Part shown: piece after piece, positions 27,601-36,706 of the stretch | Numbering within the stretch: position 1 is the stretch's first letter | Layout: every line of letters begins with the position of its first letter | Source: Burkholderiaceae bacterium | Lineage (GTDB): Bacteria > Pseudomonadota > Gammaproteobacteria > Burkholderiales > Burkholderiaceae_D | Direction of reading: 5' to 3' | DNA: 58,388 nt | Assembly: GCA_031291325.1 (NCBI GenBank) | Contig: JARLJG010000017.1 | Coordinates: 1-58,388, forward strand | Program-made: the position numbers and the translations under genes | Notes under the pieces: model-generated | The model's database searches: none | Told to the model about the DNA's origin: nothing | What the model saw: only the letters and a program-made list of their open reading frames with translations

Positions 27601-27737
27601 ACAATCGTGAACGCGCTATGGGTGCCGATCGTTGCGACCGACGCGCAAGGGGAAGCTTCGCTCGCCGCGGCATGGCGAAAATGCGTTGGCGCTTTCCATA
27701 ATGACTACATTCGACACGAATTATGATAAGCTATTGC

Positions 27738-27751
27738 TGAAAAGGTTTTCA
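27738..27751. promoter_or_regulatory. LacI-type operator variant before the regulator gene
   Basis: TGAAAAGGTTTTCA, 60-75 bp before the proposed start of the LacI-family gene. It differs from the consensus at the centre (GG instead of CG). Autoregulation is the likely meaning. Confidence 0.5.
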
Positions 27752-27811
27752 TAATTACTGCCAATACGATTGCTTGCGGCTGCGCCCAAATTTAGGAATA
27801 TAGGATCAGAC

Positions 27812-28831
27812 TTGATTGATGAGGAAAGTTCCACCCCGCCGTCAACGTTGCTTGATGTGGCGCGCAGAGCCGGGGTATCGCCGAGCACTGTCTCGCGCAT
27901 CTTGAACGGCACGGCGCGCGTGTCGGAAGACAAACGCGTAGCGGTGTTGGCTGCCATCGACGATATGCATTTTGCCCCGAACCAGATGGCTCAGGGGCTG
28001 AAAAAAGGTCGTTCGATGACGATCGGCATTGTCGTTCAGGATATTTCGAGCCCATTTTTCGATGAAACCTTGCGCGGGGTCGACGACGGGCTACGCGGCA
28101 AGGGCTACACGTCCGTCATCGTCAGCGGCCACTGGAACGCGGAAGAAGAAGCCGACCGCATACGTCTGCTATTGGGGCGCAAGGTCGACGGCATTATCTT
28201 GTTGTCCGGTCGAATTTCCGAACAGACCGTCCTGCATTTTGCCAATCAACGGCCAATCGTGTCCACCGGCCGCGATCTGCATACCAAGAATGCGATCGGC
28301 TTCAAGATAGATAACGAGTACGGCGCTTATATCGCGGTGCGGCATCTGATCGAATTGGGGCACCGGCGCATTGCCTACGTATCCGGGCCGCCGGACAATA
28401 TCGACGCCGCCGAACGTTTGGCGGGCTACACGCGCGCACTGCGGGAAGCCGACCTCGCGCTGGATGCTCGATTGATCGTCGAAGGAAACTTTCACGAAGC
28501 CAGCGGCCTGCTTGCGGTCAATCATTTGTTCGATACCCAGCAACAATTTACCGCAATTTTTGCGGCAAACGATCTAAGCGCGTATGGTGCACGGCTATGC
28601 CTGTACCGCAAGGGCATCCGGGTGCCTGACGATATTTCCCTCGTCGGTTTCGATGACTTGCCTGGCTCCTCGTATACTGCGCCGCCGCTGACAACCGTGC
28701 ATCAGCCACTTTACGACATCGGCCTGATTGCCACCAATGCGCTTTTATGCCTGATTAACGGCGAAGCTGTCCAAGGGACGGTGCCCCCACTTGAACTGAT
28801 CGTGCGTGAAACGACGCGGCGTTTGCGCTAG
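27812..28831 (+). CDS. LacI-family transcriptional regulator
   Basis: 339 residues from TTG 27812; TTG 27770 is an alternative and no ATG lies close to the domain start. The helix-turn-helix 'STLLDVARRAGVSPSTVSRILNG' and hinge 'NQMAQGLKKGRSMTIGIVVQDI' are canonical, followed by a type 1 periplasmic-binding-like ligand domain with 'GFKIDNEYGAYIAVRHLIELGHRRIAYVSG' and 'SLVGFDDL'. It is probably the repressor acting on the TGAAAACG(A/T)TTTCA operators at the TonB receptor, the importer and its own gene, released by a sugar or glucoside. Confidence 0.92.
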   Translation: MIDEESSTPPSTLLDVARRAGVSPSTVSRILNGTARVSEDKRVAVLAAIDDMHFAPNQMAQGLKKGRSMTIGIVVQDISSPFFDETLRGVDDGLRGKGYTSVIVSGHWNAEEEADRIRLLLGRKVDGIILLSGRISEQTVLHFANQRPIVSTGRDLHTKNAIGFKIDNEYGAYIAVRHLIELGHRRIAYVSGPPDNIDAAERLAGYTRALREADLALDARLIVEGNFHEASGLLAVNHLFDTQQQFTAIFAANDLSAYGARLCLYRKGIRVPDDISLVGFDDLPGSSYTAPPLTTVHQPLYDIGLIATNALLCLINGEAVQGTVPPLELIVRETTRRLR

Positions 28832-29253
28832 CTGCGGCAGGTCGCGTTACCGAATCAGTGTGGCCAGGCAAATGCTTGCCCGTCGCTCATTTTCATCGTG
28901 GTTGTGATCGGGTGGATCGTTCGTGGTTTACTACTGCAAGTGGCCGTTCACGTAGCTTGAATAAAAATTGCCTGGTCGATCCGAAACGGGTAATACTGGA
29001 CTTCCTTGTAATTGCTGCGCGGGCTTTCATGCCGCCGGGTGCTGCTTTTTGCGACCTCTGCCGGGCGATATCGTGCGCTACCGCGCGCAGGCGATCAGTT
29101 GTGTCGGGAATATGTCACAATACGGCTTGAACGCGGTAGTGCGAAGGGACATCCTCTGTCGGTATGTCTTGCCCAGGCAAGCTGGATTTGGCCTCCTTAG
29201 ACGCCGTGCTCGCCTAAACGCTCATCCATCGTTTCCATCATTCTGCGACCACA
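28832..29253. other. gene-free stretch with a short palindrome
   Basis: No convincing coding region. A 14-base near-palindrome CTTGCCCAGGCAAG lies at 29168-29181, about 75 bp before the MarR gene, and could be its operator. Nothing else was recognised. Confidence 0.4.
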
Positions 29254-29667
29254 ATGTCTTTACCCTCAACAGGCGACTTCGACTCGAAAAGAGATTATGA
29301 ATTGCTTGCGAACTTCCGCTATCAGCTTCGGCGCTTCCTGCGGTTCAGCGAGGAAGTTACCCAAGAGCGCGGAATTACCCATCTTCAATATCTGTTGTTG
29401 TTGCAGGTAAAGGGATATCCCGACCGGGAATGGGCGACGATTACCGAACTTGCCGAGCGCTTGCAAGCGCATCATCATGGCGTCGTGGCACTCGTATCGC
29501 GGTGCGCAAAGAGCGGATTGGTCAAGCGTCGTCCGGGAAAGGAAGATAAGCGCTGTGTCGAAGTATTCCTGACGCCAAAAGGCGAGGCATTATTGCGCGA
29601 AATAGCCATTTTGCACAAAGGTCAAGTCTCTGAATTGCAGCGCGTGTTGAAGGCCCTCTCCAAGTAG
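29254..29667 (+). CDS. MarR-family transcriptional regulator
   Basis: 137 residues. 'GITHLQYLLLLQVKGYPDREWATITELAERLQAHHHGVVALVSRC' is the winged helix-turn-helix and 'VKRRPGKEDKRCVEVFLTPKGEALL' the wing. The family controls efflux, aromatic catabolism or stress genes. It stands alone: the upstream LacI gene is 420 bp away and the next gene to the right is convergent. Its target is unknown. Confidence 0.85.
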   Translation: MSLPSTGDFDSKRDYELLANFRYQLRRFLRFSEEVTQERGITHLQYLLLLQVKGYPDREWATITELAERLQAHHHGVVALVSRCAKSGLVKRRPGKEDKRCVEVFLTPKGEALLREIAILHKGQVSELQRVLKALSK

Positions 29668-29918
29668 ACGCTGCTATTGACGGTTTTCACAGGCAGCCAG
29701 CTGTTTGAGGGGGCGACACCAACCAGAATTGCCCGCTCTCCCAATCGAAGCGAACGGCTTCACGCAAGCCATGTTTTATCTACGCTTTCGGCTTGGCATT
29801 GCCAATTGCGGCAAAATGCGTTTTCGACCTCCCTATTGTTCGTAGCTGTATGTGCGTACTCGACAATCGATGCGGAGTCTGCCCGCGAGAGGCACGTCGT
29901 TGGTTCTGTTCCTCGGAA

Positions 29919-30152
29919 TTACACCCCTCGATCGTCAGGCACAACGATCAGATAACTTGTCAAGGTGCTGGCCAGCGAACAAAAGGTCCAGAAAAAGAAA
30001 AAACCGATGGTGTAGCATCCAACCAGCGGCAGTTCGTATTGGTCCACCAGAAATGAGATTTCGTGTGGATTGACGAGTGAAAAGAAACATCCTTCCGCAA
30101 TGGTCGCCACCAGAAAAGATGGCCACAATATGTTCATCACGTGTCGCAGCAT
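29919..30152 (-). CDS. small two-helix membrane protein next to ccoG
   Basis: 77 residues from the ATG at 30152, with GGAGAC ahead of it; an ATG at 30164 is possible. Two hydrophobic segments, 'ILWPSFLVATIAEGCFFSLV' and 'LVGCYTIGFFFFWTFCSLAS', flank a short polar loop. The gene starts 19 bp after the ccoG stop, so it is co-transcribed. Small conserved proteins of this form accompany cytochrome cbb3 assembly genes in betaproteobacteria, but I know of no assigned function. Confidence 0.6.
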   Translation of the reverse strand: MLRHVMNILWPSFLVATIAEGCFFSLVNPHEISFLVDQYELPLVGCYTIGFFFFWTFCSLASTLTSYLIVVPDDRGV

Positions 30153-30170
30153 GAACGTCTCCATTTTTAA

Positions 30171-31571
30171 TTATCTCGGCACGAGGAATACAGCTTTTTC
30201 AGTCACGTGCAGACTTGCATCATCCAGTGCCTTCAGTTCAAATAAAATCTTATTGGAGCCAGGGGCGCCTTTCCCGTGGTCGACTTGCACTCGCACCGGC
30301 AGACCGCGCGATCCAGTGCCTTCGAGCGATACTTCATCAGGGGTGGCCAGCTTGATTGTCTCGATTCCCGATACAGTCAATTTGTAACGATGCGGGGTTT
30401 CTCCCGTATTCATTATTTGCAGCCGATACACATTTTCTACTCTCCCATCCTCAACTTCCCGCCCCAGCGCACCACGGTCGCGCATAACATCGAGCTTGAG
30501 CGGGGTTCGTGCAATCAGGGTACCGAAGAAAGCGAATACAATCAAGGCCAGCAGGCCGCCATATATCAAAATTCTTGGACGCAACATGCGCTGTCGGATC
30601 TGCTTGAACGACAGGTGATGGACCAATGCATGTTCGGTTGAATAGCGAATGAGTCCAAGGGGCGCGCCGATCTTCGTCATGACAGAGTTGCACGCATCGA
30701 TGCACGCCGCACAACCAATGCAATCGGCCTGCAGTCCTTTGCGGATGTCGATACCGGTTGGGCAGACCTGCACGCATATCGAGCAATCGATACAGTCGCC
30801 AGTCGGCTTGGCTGCGACAGTCCCTTTCTTTGCAAGCGCGCCGCGCGGTTCGCCCCGTTCCTGGTCGTATGAGATGACTAGCGTGTCATTGTCAAACATC
30901 GAGCTTTGGAAGCGCGCATACGGGCACATATATTTGCAAACCTGCTCACGCATCCAACCGGCGTTGCCATACGTTGCGAGAGCATAGAACGAGATCCAAA
31001 ACCATTCCCACGGTCCCAGCGAGAACGCAGACACTTCCGACAGCAACGAGTGTATCGGCGTGAAGTATCCGACGAAGGTGAGCCCGGTCCAAATCGCGAC
31101 GATGCCCCATGCGAAGTGCTTTATGCCTTTTTTCGTTATCTTCTCGACAGACCGCGGCTGTCTGTCAAGCCGCATGCGCGCGCTACGCGTCCCCTCGATT
31201 TTTCGCTCGATCCACATGAAAATTTCGGTATACACCGTTTGCGGGCAGGCATATCCGCACCAGACCCGGCCCGCCATCGCGGTAACCAAAAATAGCGCAT
31301 ACGCGCAGATGATCAACAGAACCGCGAGATAGATGAAGTCCTGCGGCCACAGGACAATGCCGAAAATATAGAATTTGCGCGCGTCGAGGTCGAATAGCAT
31401 CGCCTGACGTCCGTTCCAGGCCAACCAGGGCAGGCCATAAAATACCAATTGTGTCAGCAATACACATATCCAGCGCAAAGTCGCGTAGCGGCCTTTAGCC
31501 TCGCGGGGATAGATTTCTTCGCGCGCGCTATACATCTTGATGACCGACTCTTTGGCGACAACCTTGTTCAT
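30171..31571 (-). CDS. ccoG: CcoG/FixG-type cytochrome cbb3 oxidase accessory iron-sulfur protein
   Basis: 466 residues with TM helices near the N-terminus (including 'FYGLPWLAWNGRQA', 'FGIVLWPQDFIYLAVLLIICAYALFLVTA') and 'GRVWCGYACPQTVYTEIFMW'. Two ferredoxin-type clusters are intact: 'CIDCSICVQVCPTGID' and 'CIGCAACIDACNSVM'. A C-terminal Ig-like domain (from about 360) follows. CcoG reduces copper for delivery to the cbb3 oxidase and is required for high-affinity respiration, which protects nitrogenase in microaerobic diazotrophs. The structural ccoNOP genes are absent here, so ccoG is orphaned apart from the small protein downstream. I found no clear FNR box upstream. Confidence 0.9.
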   Translation of the reverse strand: MNKVVAKESVIKMYSAREEIYPREAKGRYATLRWICVLLTQLVFYGLPWLAWNGRQAMLFDLDARKFYIFGIVLWPQDFIYLAVLLIICAYALFLVTAMAGRVWCGYACPQTVYTEIFMWIERKIEGTRSARMRLDRQPRSVEKITKKGIKHFAWGIVAIWTGLTFVGYFTPIHSLLSEVSAFSLGPWEWFWISFYALATYGNAGWMREQVCKYMCPYARFQSSMFDNDTLVISYDQERGEPRGALAKKGTVAAKPTGDCIDCSICVQVCPTGIDIRKGLQADCIGCAACIDACNSVMTKIGAPLGLIRYSTEHALVHHLSFKQIRQRMLRPRILIYGGLLALIVFAFFGTLIARTPLKLDVMRDRGALGREVEDGRVENVYRLQIMNTGETPHRYKLTVSGIETIKLATPDEVSLEGTGSRGLPVRVQVDHGKGAPGSNKILFELKALDDASLHVTEKAVFLVPR

Positions 31572-31993
31572 TTTTTCAACTCTGCTGTTTTACGACAATT
31601 TTCATCTTCAACAAATACACGTCTGCCAACATCGGCGCATGATGGTCATTGAACCCTTCCGGCACCCACCGCGAGCATGACGCTCGGCAACGCGACCTTC
31701 ACTCGATTGCCAACGATATTTTCGTAAATTTCTTGCGACTTGAGCAACGTGAGCGACCCGGCAATCGTCGATCCTTCATTTACTATATATCATAACATGA
31801 CATAAAAGGTCGGCGCTTGACTGTCAATTGTGCGCCTGCTGGAAAGTCAATCCATGTTGAAAAGAGTGCGCCTCGGCTAAGGCATTTCTTCCAAGTCTGC
31901 GAGTCGTCCGCGATAAAGATCGGCCACAAGACCTGAGTTGCTGACGCTATGCGCCTTCATGGTCTGCCAGGATTCAACCTCGCGCTGCTTGCG
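31572..31993. other. gene-free stretch between ccoG and the GGDEF-EAL gene
   Basis: About 420 bases with no convincing coding region. It should contain the ccoG promoter. There is a short AT-rich segment near 31780-31805. No FNR (TTGAT-N4-ATCAA) site was found. Confidence 0.4.
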
Positions 31994-34900
31994 TCAGCCT
32001 CGTGCCACCAGTTGCTCGAAGTCCCCCAACGGCAGCGGTCGGCTGAACAGAAAGCCTTGGTAGGAGCGGCAGCCGATCAAGGCCAGGAAGTCACGCTGGG
32101 CCTGGGTTTCCACGCCCTCGGCAATCACGGCAAGTCGCAGCGTCTGCGCCAGCGCGACAATGGTCTTGGCGATGGCGTCGTCGTTGCCGCTTGAGAGAAT
32201 GCCCTCCACGAAGGAACGGTCGATCTTCAACTGATCCAGAGGCAGGCGTTGCAGATACGACAGCGAGGAATACCCGGTGCCGAAGTCATCCAGTGAGAAC
32301 TTCACCCCCTTGGATCTCAGGACCTGCATTTTGGCGATTGCGTCCTCGATGTCGTCGAGCAGCACGCTCTCTGTCAGCTCCAACTTGAGTTGGCGTGGAT
32401 CGGCGCCACTTTGCTCCAGAATCCCAAGCACCTGGTCGGCGAAGTCCGCTTGGTGGAACTGACGCGCGCTGACATTGATCGCCAGTGTCAGATGGGCAAG
32501 GCCCGGTTGCCGCGCCCACGCCAGCAGGCACTCGCAGGCCTGCTCCAGCACCCACTGGCCGATGGGAAGGATCAATCCGTTGGCTTCCGCCTGCGCAATG
32601 AACTGCGATGGCGGCAGCAGGCCAAGGCTCGGATGCTGCCAGCGCAACAAGGCCTCGGCGCCGACGATGACGCCGGCGTCATCGACCTGGGCCTGGTAAT
32701 GCAGGACGAATGCATGGTCGCGCAAGCCGTCGTGCAGGGCTGCTTCGAGCGTGGCATGTGCGTTCACCGCGGCCTGCAGTCCGGGATCGAAAAAGCGCAG
32801 CGTGTTGCGTCCCCCGGACTTCGCTTCGTACATCGCCAAGTCTGCGCGCTTGAGCAACTCATCGATCGCATTTTCCTGCGGATCGAACAGCGTCGCGCCG
32901 ACACTCGCCGTGCTGTGGCAATCGTGTCCGTCGAGCTGATAGGGGGCCGCGATGGCGGCGAGAATCTTCCTGGCCACAAGCTCGGTTGCCGCCGCCGCCG
33001 CGCCGGCGTTCGGGCTCAGACCCTCGAGCATCACCACGAACTCGTCCCCGCCAAGGCGCGCCACGGTGTCGTTGTCGCGCACGCAGGCGATCAGGCGCAG
33101 CGCCACCTGCTCGAGCAACTTGTCGCCGACATCATGGCCCAGGGTATCGTTTAAGGTCTTGAAATTGTCCAGGTCGATGAACAGCAGGGCGCCCGAGGCG
33201 CCTGTGCGCGAGCACGCCAGCAAGGCCTGCTGCAGGCGGTCATGCAACAAGCGCCGATTTGGCAACTGCGTCAAGGGATCGAAGAAGGCCAGTTGCCGCA
33301 CCTCGTCCTCGGCGGCCTTGCGCCGCGTGATGTCGCTCAATGTTCCCACATAGTGGGTGACGGCGCCGGCGGGATTCCTCACCGCCGTGATGGTCAGCCA
33401 CTCGGGATAGGCCTCGCCGCTCTTGCGGCGATTCCATATCTCGCCCTGCCAGGCGCCGCTGACGCGCAAGGTCTCCCACATCTCAGCATAGAAGGCGCGG
33501 TCGTGACGGCCCGATTGCAGCAGGCGCATCTGGCGTCCCACGACCTCGGCTTCCGCATAGCCGGTGATTTCAGTGAAAGCCCGGTTGATGCGCAGGATGG
33601 TGCTGTCCACGTCGGTGACAACCATGCCCTCCTGCGATTCAAAGGCGATCGCCGAGATGCGCAACATCTGTTCCGCTTGCTTGCGCTCGGTGATGTCGCG
33701 CGCCGCCGCGTACAGATAACTAACACCATCGATCTTGATTCCCGAAGCGCTGATCTCGACGTCGAACAGCGTGCCGTCACGCCGGCGATGTTGGGTCTCG
33801 AACATCCTGTGCTCGTGGGTGGCCATCAACCCGCCGTATTGCGTCCTCATTGCCTCCCAGGCCCCGGTGGCGTCCCACTCGGACACGTTCAGTTTGCCGA
33901 TCGCCGAATCGTCGTAGCCGAGCATGTTCAGGAAGGACTCGTTGGCCATGATCAGCAAGCCGTCCGCATTGAGGATGTGAATGCCGTCGCTGGCTGTCTT
34001 CAGAATGGCCTGCACGCGCAGGCGTTCCTGGTTCAACTCGCGTGTGCGTTCCTCGACGGTGCGCTCGATGACAGCCTGCTTGAGAGAGCGCTGGCGCAGG
34101 TTGATCGCCCACAAAAATGAGACCAGCAGTCCGAGTGCCAGCACCAGCGCGCTGCCTTCGCGGTTGGGTCGATAGGCGTCTGCCCTTGGCAGTGCCACCA
34201 AGGTCCAGTTGCGGCCCGCGACCTGCATGTGGCGCGCCAGACTGTCGCCGCTCGCGATCAAGCGCGCGCTGACAGGGTCGAGCACCTTCGGATACAACAC
34301 GCGTGTCTCGGCGCTGGCGTCGTTATCGAACACCACGTACTGAATCCTGGACGGACCCTTGCCTTCCTCGCCCTCGACGATATCGCCGATCTTGAAAATG
34401 CACGAAGCCGTTCCGAGCACGTCGCGGCGCCGCTGCTCTAGAGTCGCCGGCAACACGCCACCGCGATAAACCGGACGGAAAACCAGAAATCCATATTGGC
34501 CGCGGGTTTCCTGAACGAAGGTGATGCGAGCCGTCGCCGACATTTCCCCACTGTCGATCGCGTGCTGCAACGCTTCTCGCCGCGCGGGATCGGAAGCGAG
34601 GTTGAATCCTTGCGCCTTTTCATTTCCGTGATAAGGAACGATGAAATAAACAGGGTAATAGTCCGCGCGCGCTGGCGCCGAAATCATTGTCCCCTGTTTC
34701 GGGCTTTCAGTGAAATCGAAATCCGGAAATCCGTCGCGGCGCGCCTGTGCGGTGTAGGCCGCGCGTTGCGCGAAGCTCACGCGCGGTTCCCAGCCCAGCG
34801 CCTGGATGTAGGGTCTGGCCTCGAGAATCGGTCGCGCCAGGCGCGTGAAAGTCTGGCGATCAATCGGCCCTGAAGCGTCAAAATAGGCTCCCAGGTCGAG

Positions 34901-35095
34901 CAGTTCATTGAGCGCCGTCTGAATATTGACCTGCAAGCGGTCAAGCCTCTCCAGCGCCGTCACCTGAAACTCAGCGGCGGCTTCGTGCTCCTCGTAGGCT
35001 CTGAGCACCCCGAACGCCAGCAGGGTCATGAGTAGCGCCGTGACTCCGCCCCAAATCCAGTGCGCCGGTCTTTCGCCGATTTTTTCAATAGTCAT
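31994..35095 (-). CDS. membrane CHASE-PAS-PAS-GGDEF-EAL cyclic-di-GMP signalling protein
   Basis: 1033 residues from the ATG at 35095; the longer frame to 35311 encodes no recognisable domain. A TM helix near residues 12-30 is followed by a periplasmic CHASE domain (about 45-290, e.g. 'TFTRLARPILEARPYIQALGW'), a second TM helix, two PAS domains ('IHILNADGLLIMANESFLNMLGY' and 'VTDVDSTILRINRAFTEITGY') with PAC motifs, a GGDEF domain with intact 'RLGGDEFVVM', and an EAL domain with 'GAEALLRW', 'ELTES', 'DDFGTGYSSL', 'KIDRSF' and 'AEGVET'. Both active sites look complete, so it may make and degrade cyclic di-GMP in response to an external signal. It is monocistronic. Confidence 0.92.
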   Translation of the reverse strand: MTIEKIGERPAHWIWGGVTALLMTLLAFGVLRAYEEHEAAAEFQVTALERLDRLQVNIQTALNELLDLGAYFDASGPIDRQTFTRLARPILEARPYIQALGWEPRVSFAQRAAYTAQARRDGFPDFDFTESPKQGTMISAPARADYYPVYFIVPYHGNEKAQGFNLASDPARREALQHAIDSGEMSATARITFVQETRGQYGFLVFRPVYRGGVLPATLEQRRRDVLGTASCIFKIGDIVEGEEGKGPSRIQYVVFDNDASAETRVLYPKVLDPVSARLIASGDSLARHMQVAGRNWTLVALPRADAYRPNREGSALVLALGLLVSFLWAINLRQRSLKQAVIERTVEERTRELNQERLRVQAILKTASDGIHILNADGLLIMANESFLNMLGYDDSAIGKLNVSEWDATGAWEAMRTQYGGLMATHEHRMFETQHRRRDGTLFDVEISASGIKIDGVSYLYAAARDITERKQAEQMLRISAIAFESQEGMVVTDVDSTILRINRAFTEITGYAEAEVVGRQMRLLQSGRHDRAFYAEMWETLRVSGAWQGEIWNRRKSGEAYPEWLTITAVRNPAGAVTHYVGTLSDITRRKAAEDEVRQLAFFDPLTQLPNRRLLHDRLQQALLACSRTGASGALLFIDLDNFKTLNDTLGHDVGDKLLEQVALRLIACVRDNDTVARLGGDEFVVMLEGLSPNAGAAAAATELVARKILAAIAAPYQLDGHDCHSTASVGATLFDPQENAIDELLKRADLAMYEAKSGGRNTLRFFDPGLQAAVNAHATLEAALHDGLRDHAFVLHYQAQVDDAGVIVGAEALLRWQHPSLGLLPPSQFIAQAEANGLILPIGQWVLEQACECLLAWARQPGLAHLTLAINVSARQFHQADFADQVLGILEQSGADPRQLKLELTESVLLDDIEDAIAKMQVLRSKGVKFSLDDFGTGYSSLSYLQRLPLDQLKIDRSFVEGILSSGNDDAIAKTIVALAQTLRLAVIAEGVETQAQRDFLALIGCRSYQGFLFSRPLPLGDFEQLVARG

Positions 35096-35595
35096 CACCG
35101 CCAACCCTCGATTTCCCAATCCGCCATCGCACAAGGATTTGCGTTCGAAAACGTCCGCGCAGCGTGCGGCACAGACGACCGATCCAGTCGTGAATAGACA
35201 TTCGACGATTGTAACTGAGGTCGCCTCGGAAAACGGGAAAAATCGTGCGCCAAGACCCGGAGAGTGGTCGCGACGGCCCGAACTTGTCCGCGCCGACCTT
35301 GGCGCTGCCACGCCAGCAGTCGTTGTCCGGCAAACGATCGTCTTGCGACCTCATTCAAAAATGTCCATCAATCCGCTTGCCAGACGGGCAACAACTCCAC
35401 GCGGGCGTCGCCGCGCAGCCACGGATCGGCGTCGGCAATACTTTGCACGTGAATAACTTTTCAGTAACCTTGCGCCAACTTTTGCAGGCGCAAGCTATCT
35501 GTGCATTTTTGAAAATCGGTTTGCTGCATTGGTCGGCACGGATTCAGTCAACGTTAAGCCGATACCCGACCTTGCGAATAAGTTAATGCGGCGAG
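35096..35595. other. gene-free stretch
   Basis: About 500 bases between two minus-strand genes. Several open frames exist but none has family resemblance, a good ribosome-binding site or consistent codon use. It should contain the GGDEF-EAL gene promoter. No repeat or terminator was clear. Confidence 0.35.
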
Positions 35596-36411
35596 TTATT
35601 TCGTCGGAAGCGGGACACCGTTTTCGTTCAAGCTGGTTTCGATCTTCACCACCGCAGCCTGCAGTGCGGGAAGGTATCGTTCGGCCACTTCGGCAATGGG
35701 CATGGCCTTCTTGAGGACAACGACGTTGATCGAGGCCAGCACGTTTCCCTTGTGACGGACCGGCATGGCGATGGCGGCGATCTTCAACTGTTGCTTCCAT
35801 TCGCCCTCGTTGCTTGAATAGCCCTGGCGCCGCACCTTTTCCAGCATCTGCTCGACCAGGACGCGATTGCGGGCGAAGTTGGCTTGCTCGTCGTCGCCGG
35901 CGACCAGCAGACGCAGCACCTGCCGTCGTTCCTCATCACTGCAATAGGCCAGATAGGCCCGGCCGGACGCAGTGAGCAGCACCGGCATGCGCTGGCGAAT
36001 CATCGCACGATGGAAGGACAGGGGGCTGAAGCGGTGCGTGGTTTCGCGAACCAGCATGCAGTCGCCGTCGAGGGTGCAGAGATCGGAAGGCCAGACCACC
36101 TTTTGCAGCAATTCGCCAAGCACCGGGTTGGCGATTTCGGAAATCCATTCGTCATCGGTGAAACCGTCGCTCAACTGCCGGATCTTCTGGTTCAGGCGAT
36201 AGCTGTCATCGGAAACGCTGCGCCGGACATAGCCTTCGGCCTGCAGCGTTTCCAGCAGGCGGCGCACCGTGGTCCGGTGCAGGCCGGTGGCGGCGGCGAG
36301 ACCGGCGATGCTGGCCCAGCCCTCCGGCGATAGATTGATGGCGTGCAGGATGGCCAGCCCGCGACTCAGGCCTTGCACATGCCGATAGACGGCTCCGCTC
36401 GATGGACGCAT
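35596..36411 (-). CDS. mhpR: IclR-family activator, MhpR-like
   Basis: 271 residues. The N-terminal winged helix 'GLAAATGLHRTTVRRLLETLQAEGYVRRS' is nearly the same as in E. coli MhpR, as are 'WISEIANPVLGELLQKVVWPSDLCTLDGDCMLVRETTHRFS' and 'SFHRAMIRQRMPVLLTASGRAYLAYCS' in the effector domain. MhpR activates meta-cleavage of 3-(3-hydroxyphenyl)propionate. The gene is divergent from the mhp operon, and the intergenic region carries a sequence matching the known MhpR operator (36455-36471). Confidence 0.88.
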   Translation of the reverse strand: MRPSSGAVYRHVQGLSRGLAILHAINLSPEGWASIAGLAAATGLHRTTVRRLLETLQAEGYVRRSVSDDSYRLNQKIRQLSDGFTDDEWISEIANPVLGELLQKVVWPSDLCTLDGDCMLVRETTHRFSPLSFHRAMIRQRMPVLLTASGRAYLAYCSDEERRQVLRLLVAGDDEQANFARNRVLVEQMLEKVRRQGYSSNEGEWKQQLKIAAIAMPVRHKGNVLASINVVVLKKAMPIAEVAERYLPALQAAVVKIETSLNENGVPLPTK

Positions 36412-36454
36412 GGCAATCTCCTGTTGTTGCGATAAATATATTTTAAAACAATGT

Positions 36455-36471
36455 TGTGCACATTGTGCACA
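36455..36471. promoter_or_regulatory. MhpR operator
   Basis: TGTGCACATTGTGCACA. The characterised E. coli MhpR operator is, from memory, GGTGCACCTGGTGCACA; 13 of the 17 positions are the same, including both GTGCAC halves. It is centred about 58 bp before the predicted mhpB transcription start, as in E. coli. Confidence 0.8.
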
Positions 36472-36508
36472 TTCGGGAGATAAATTTTCCCTGTCACTTG
36501 CAGTTCCC

Positions 36509-36514
36509 TAGAAT
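36509..36514 (+). promoter_or_regulatory. likely -10 element of the mhp operon promoter
   Basis: TAGAAT with no good -35 hexamer at 17 bp spacing (TTTCCC), as expected for an activator-dependent promoter. With a start about 7 bp downstream (36521), the operator centre is at -58. Transcription start is inferred. Confidence 0.5.
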
Positions 36515-36547
36515 GGCTTCACTAATTAAAACGAGGTGGAGACAAAA

Positions 36548-36601
36548 ATGATCGATCGCAAACTGGCCCCCGGCCATCCCCCGGCACGACACGGGCAATA
36601 A
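36548..36601 (+). CDS. short leader or remnant open frame before mhpB
   Basis: ATG at 36548 has a strong GAGGTGGAG ribosome-binding site and reads MIDRKLAPGHPPARHGQ, then TAA. It could be a leader peptide, or the 5' end of a gene whose body was deleted (an mhpA-type hydroxylase is missing from this operon, but the sequence does not clearly resemble MhpA). It is followed by about 100 bp without coding and then mhpB. Confidence 0.35.
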   Translation: MIDRKLAPGHPPARHGQ

Positions 36602-36706
36602 GCCTCAGCCCTACAAAACAACACTAAACAATTCGGCCCTTGCGCTTGGGAACGGAAAACTTCCCAACGGGAGCGGCTTGCCTGAATCCGCAAAATAGGA
36701 GCATTC

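Noticed and set aside
31572-31993. possible FNR box before ccoG
   Set aside because: Looked for TTGAT-N4-ATCAA; only imperfect forms such as TTGACTGTCAA were found, with wrong spacing.
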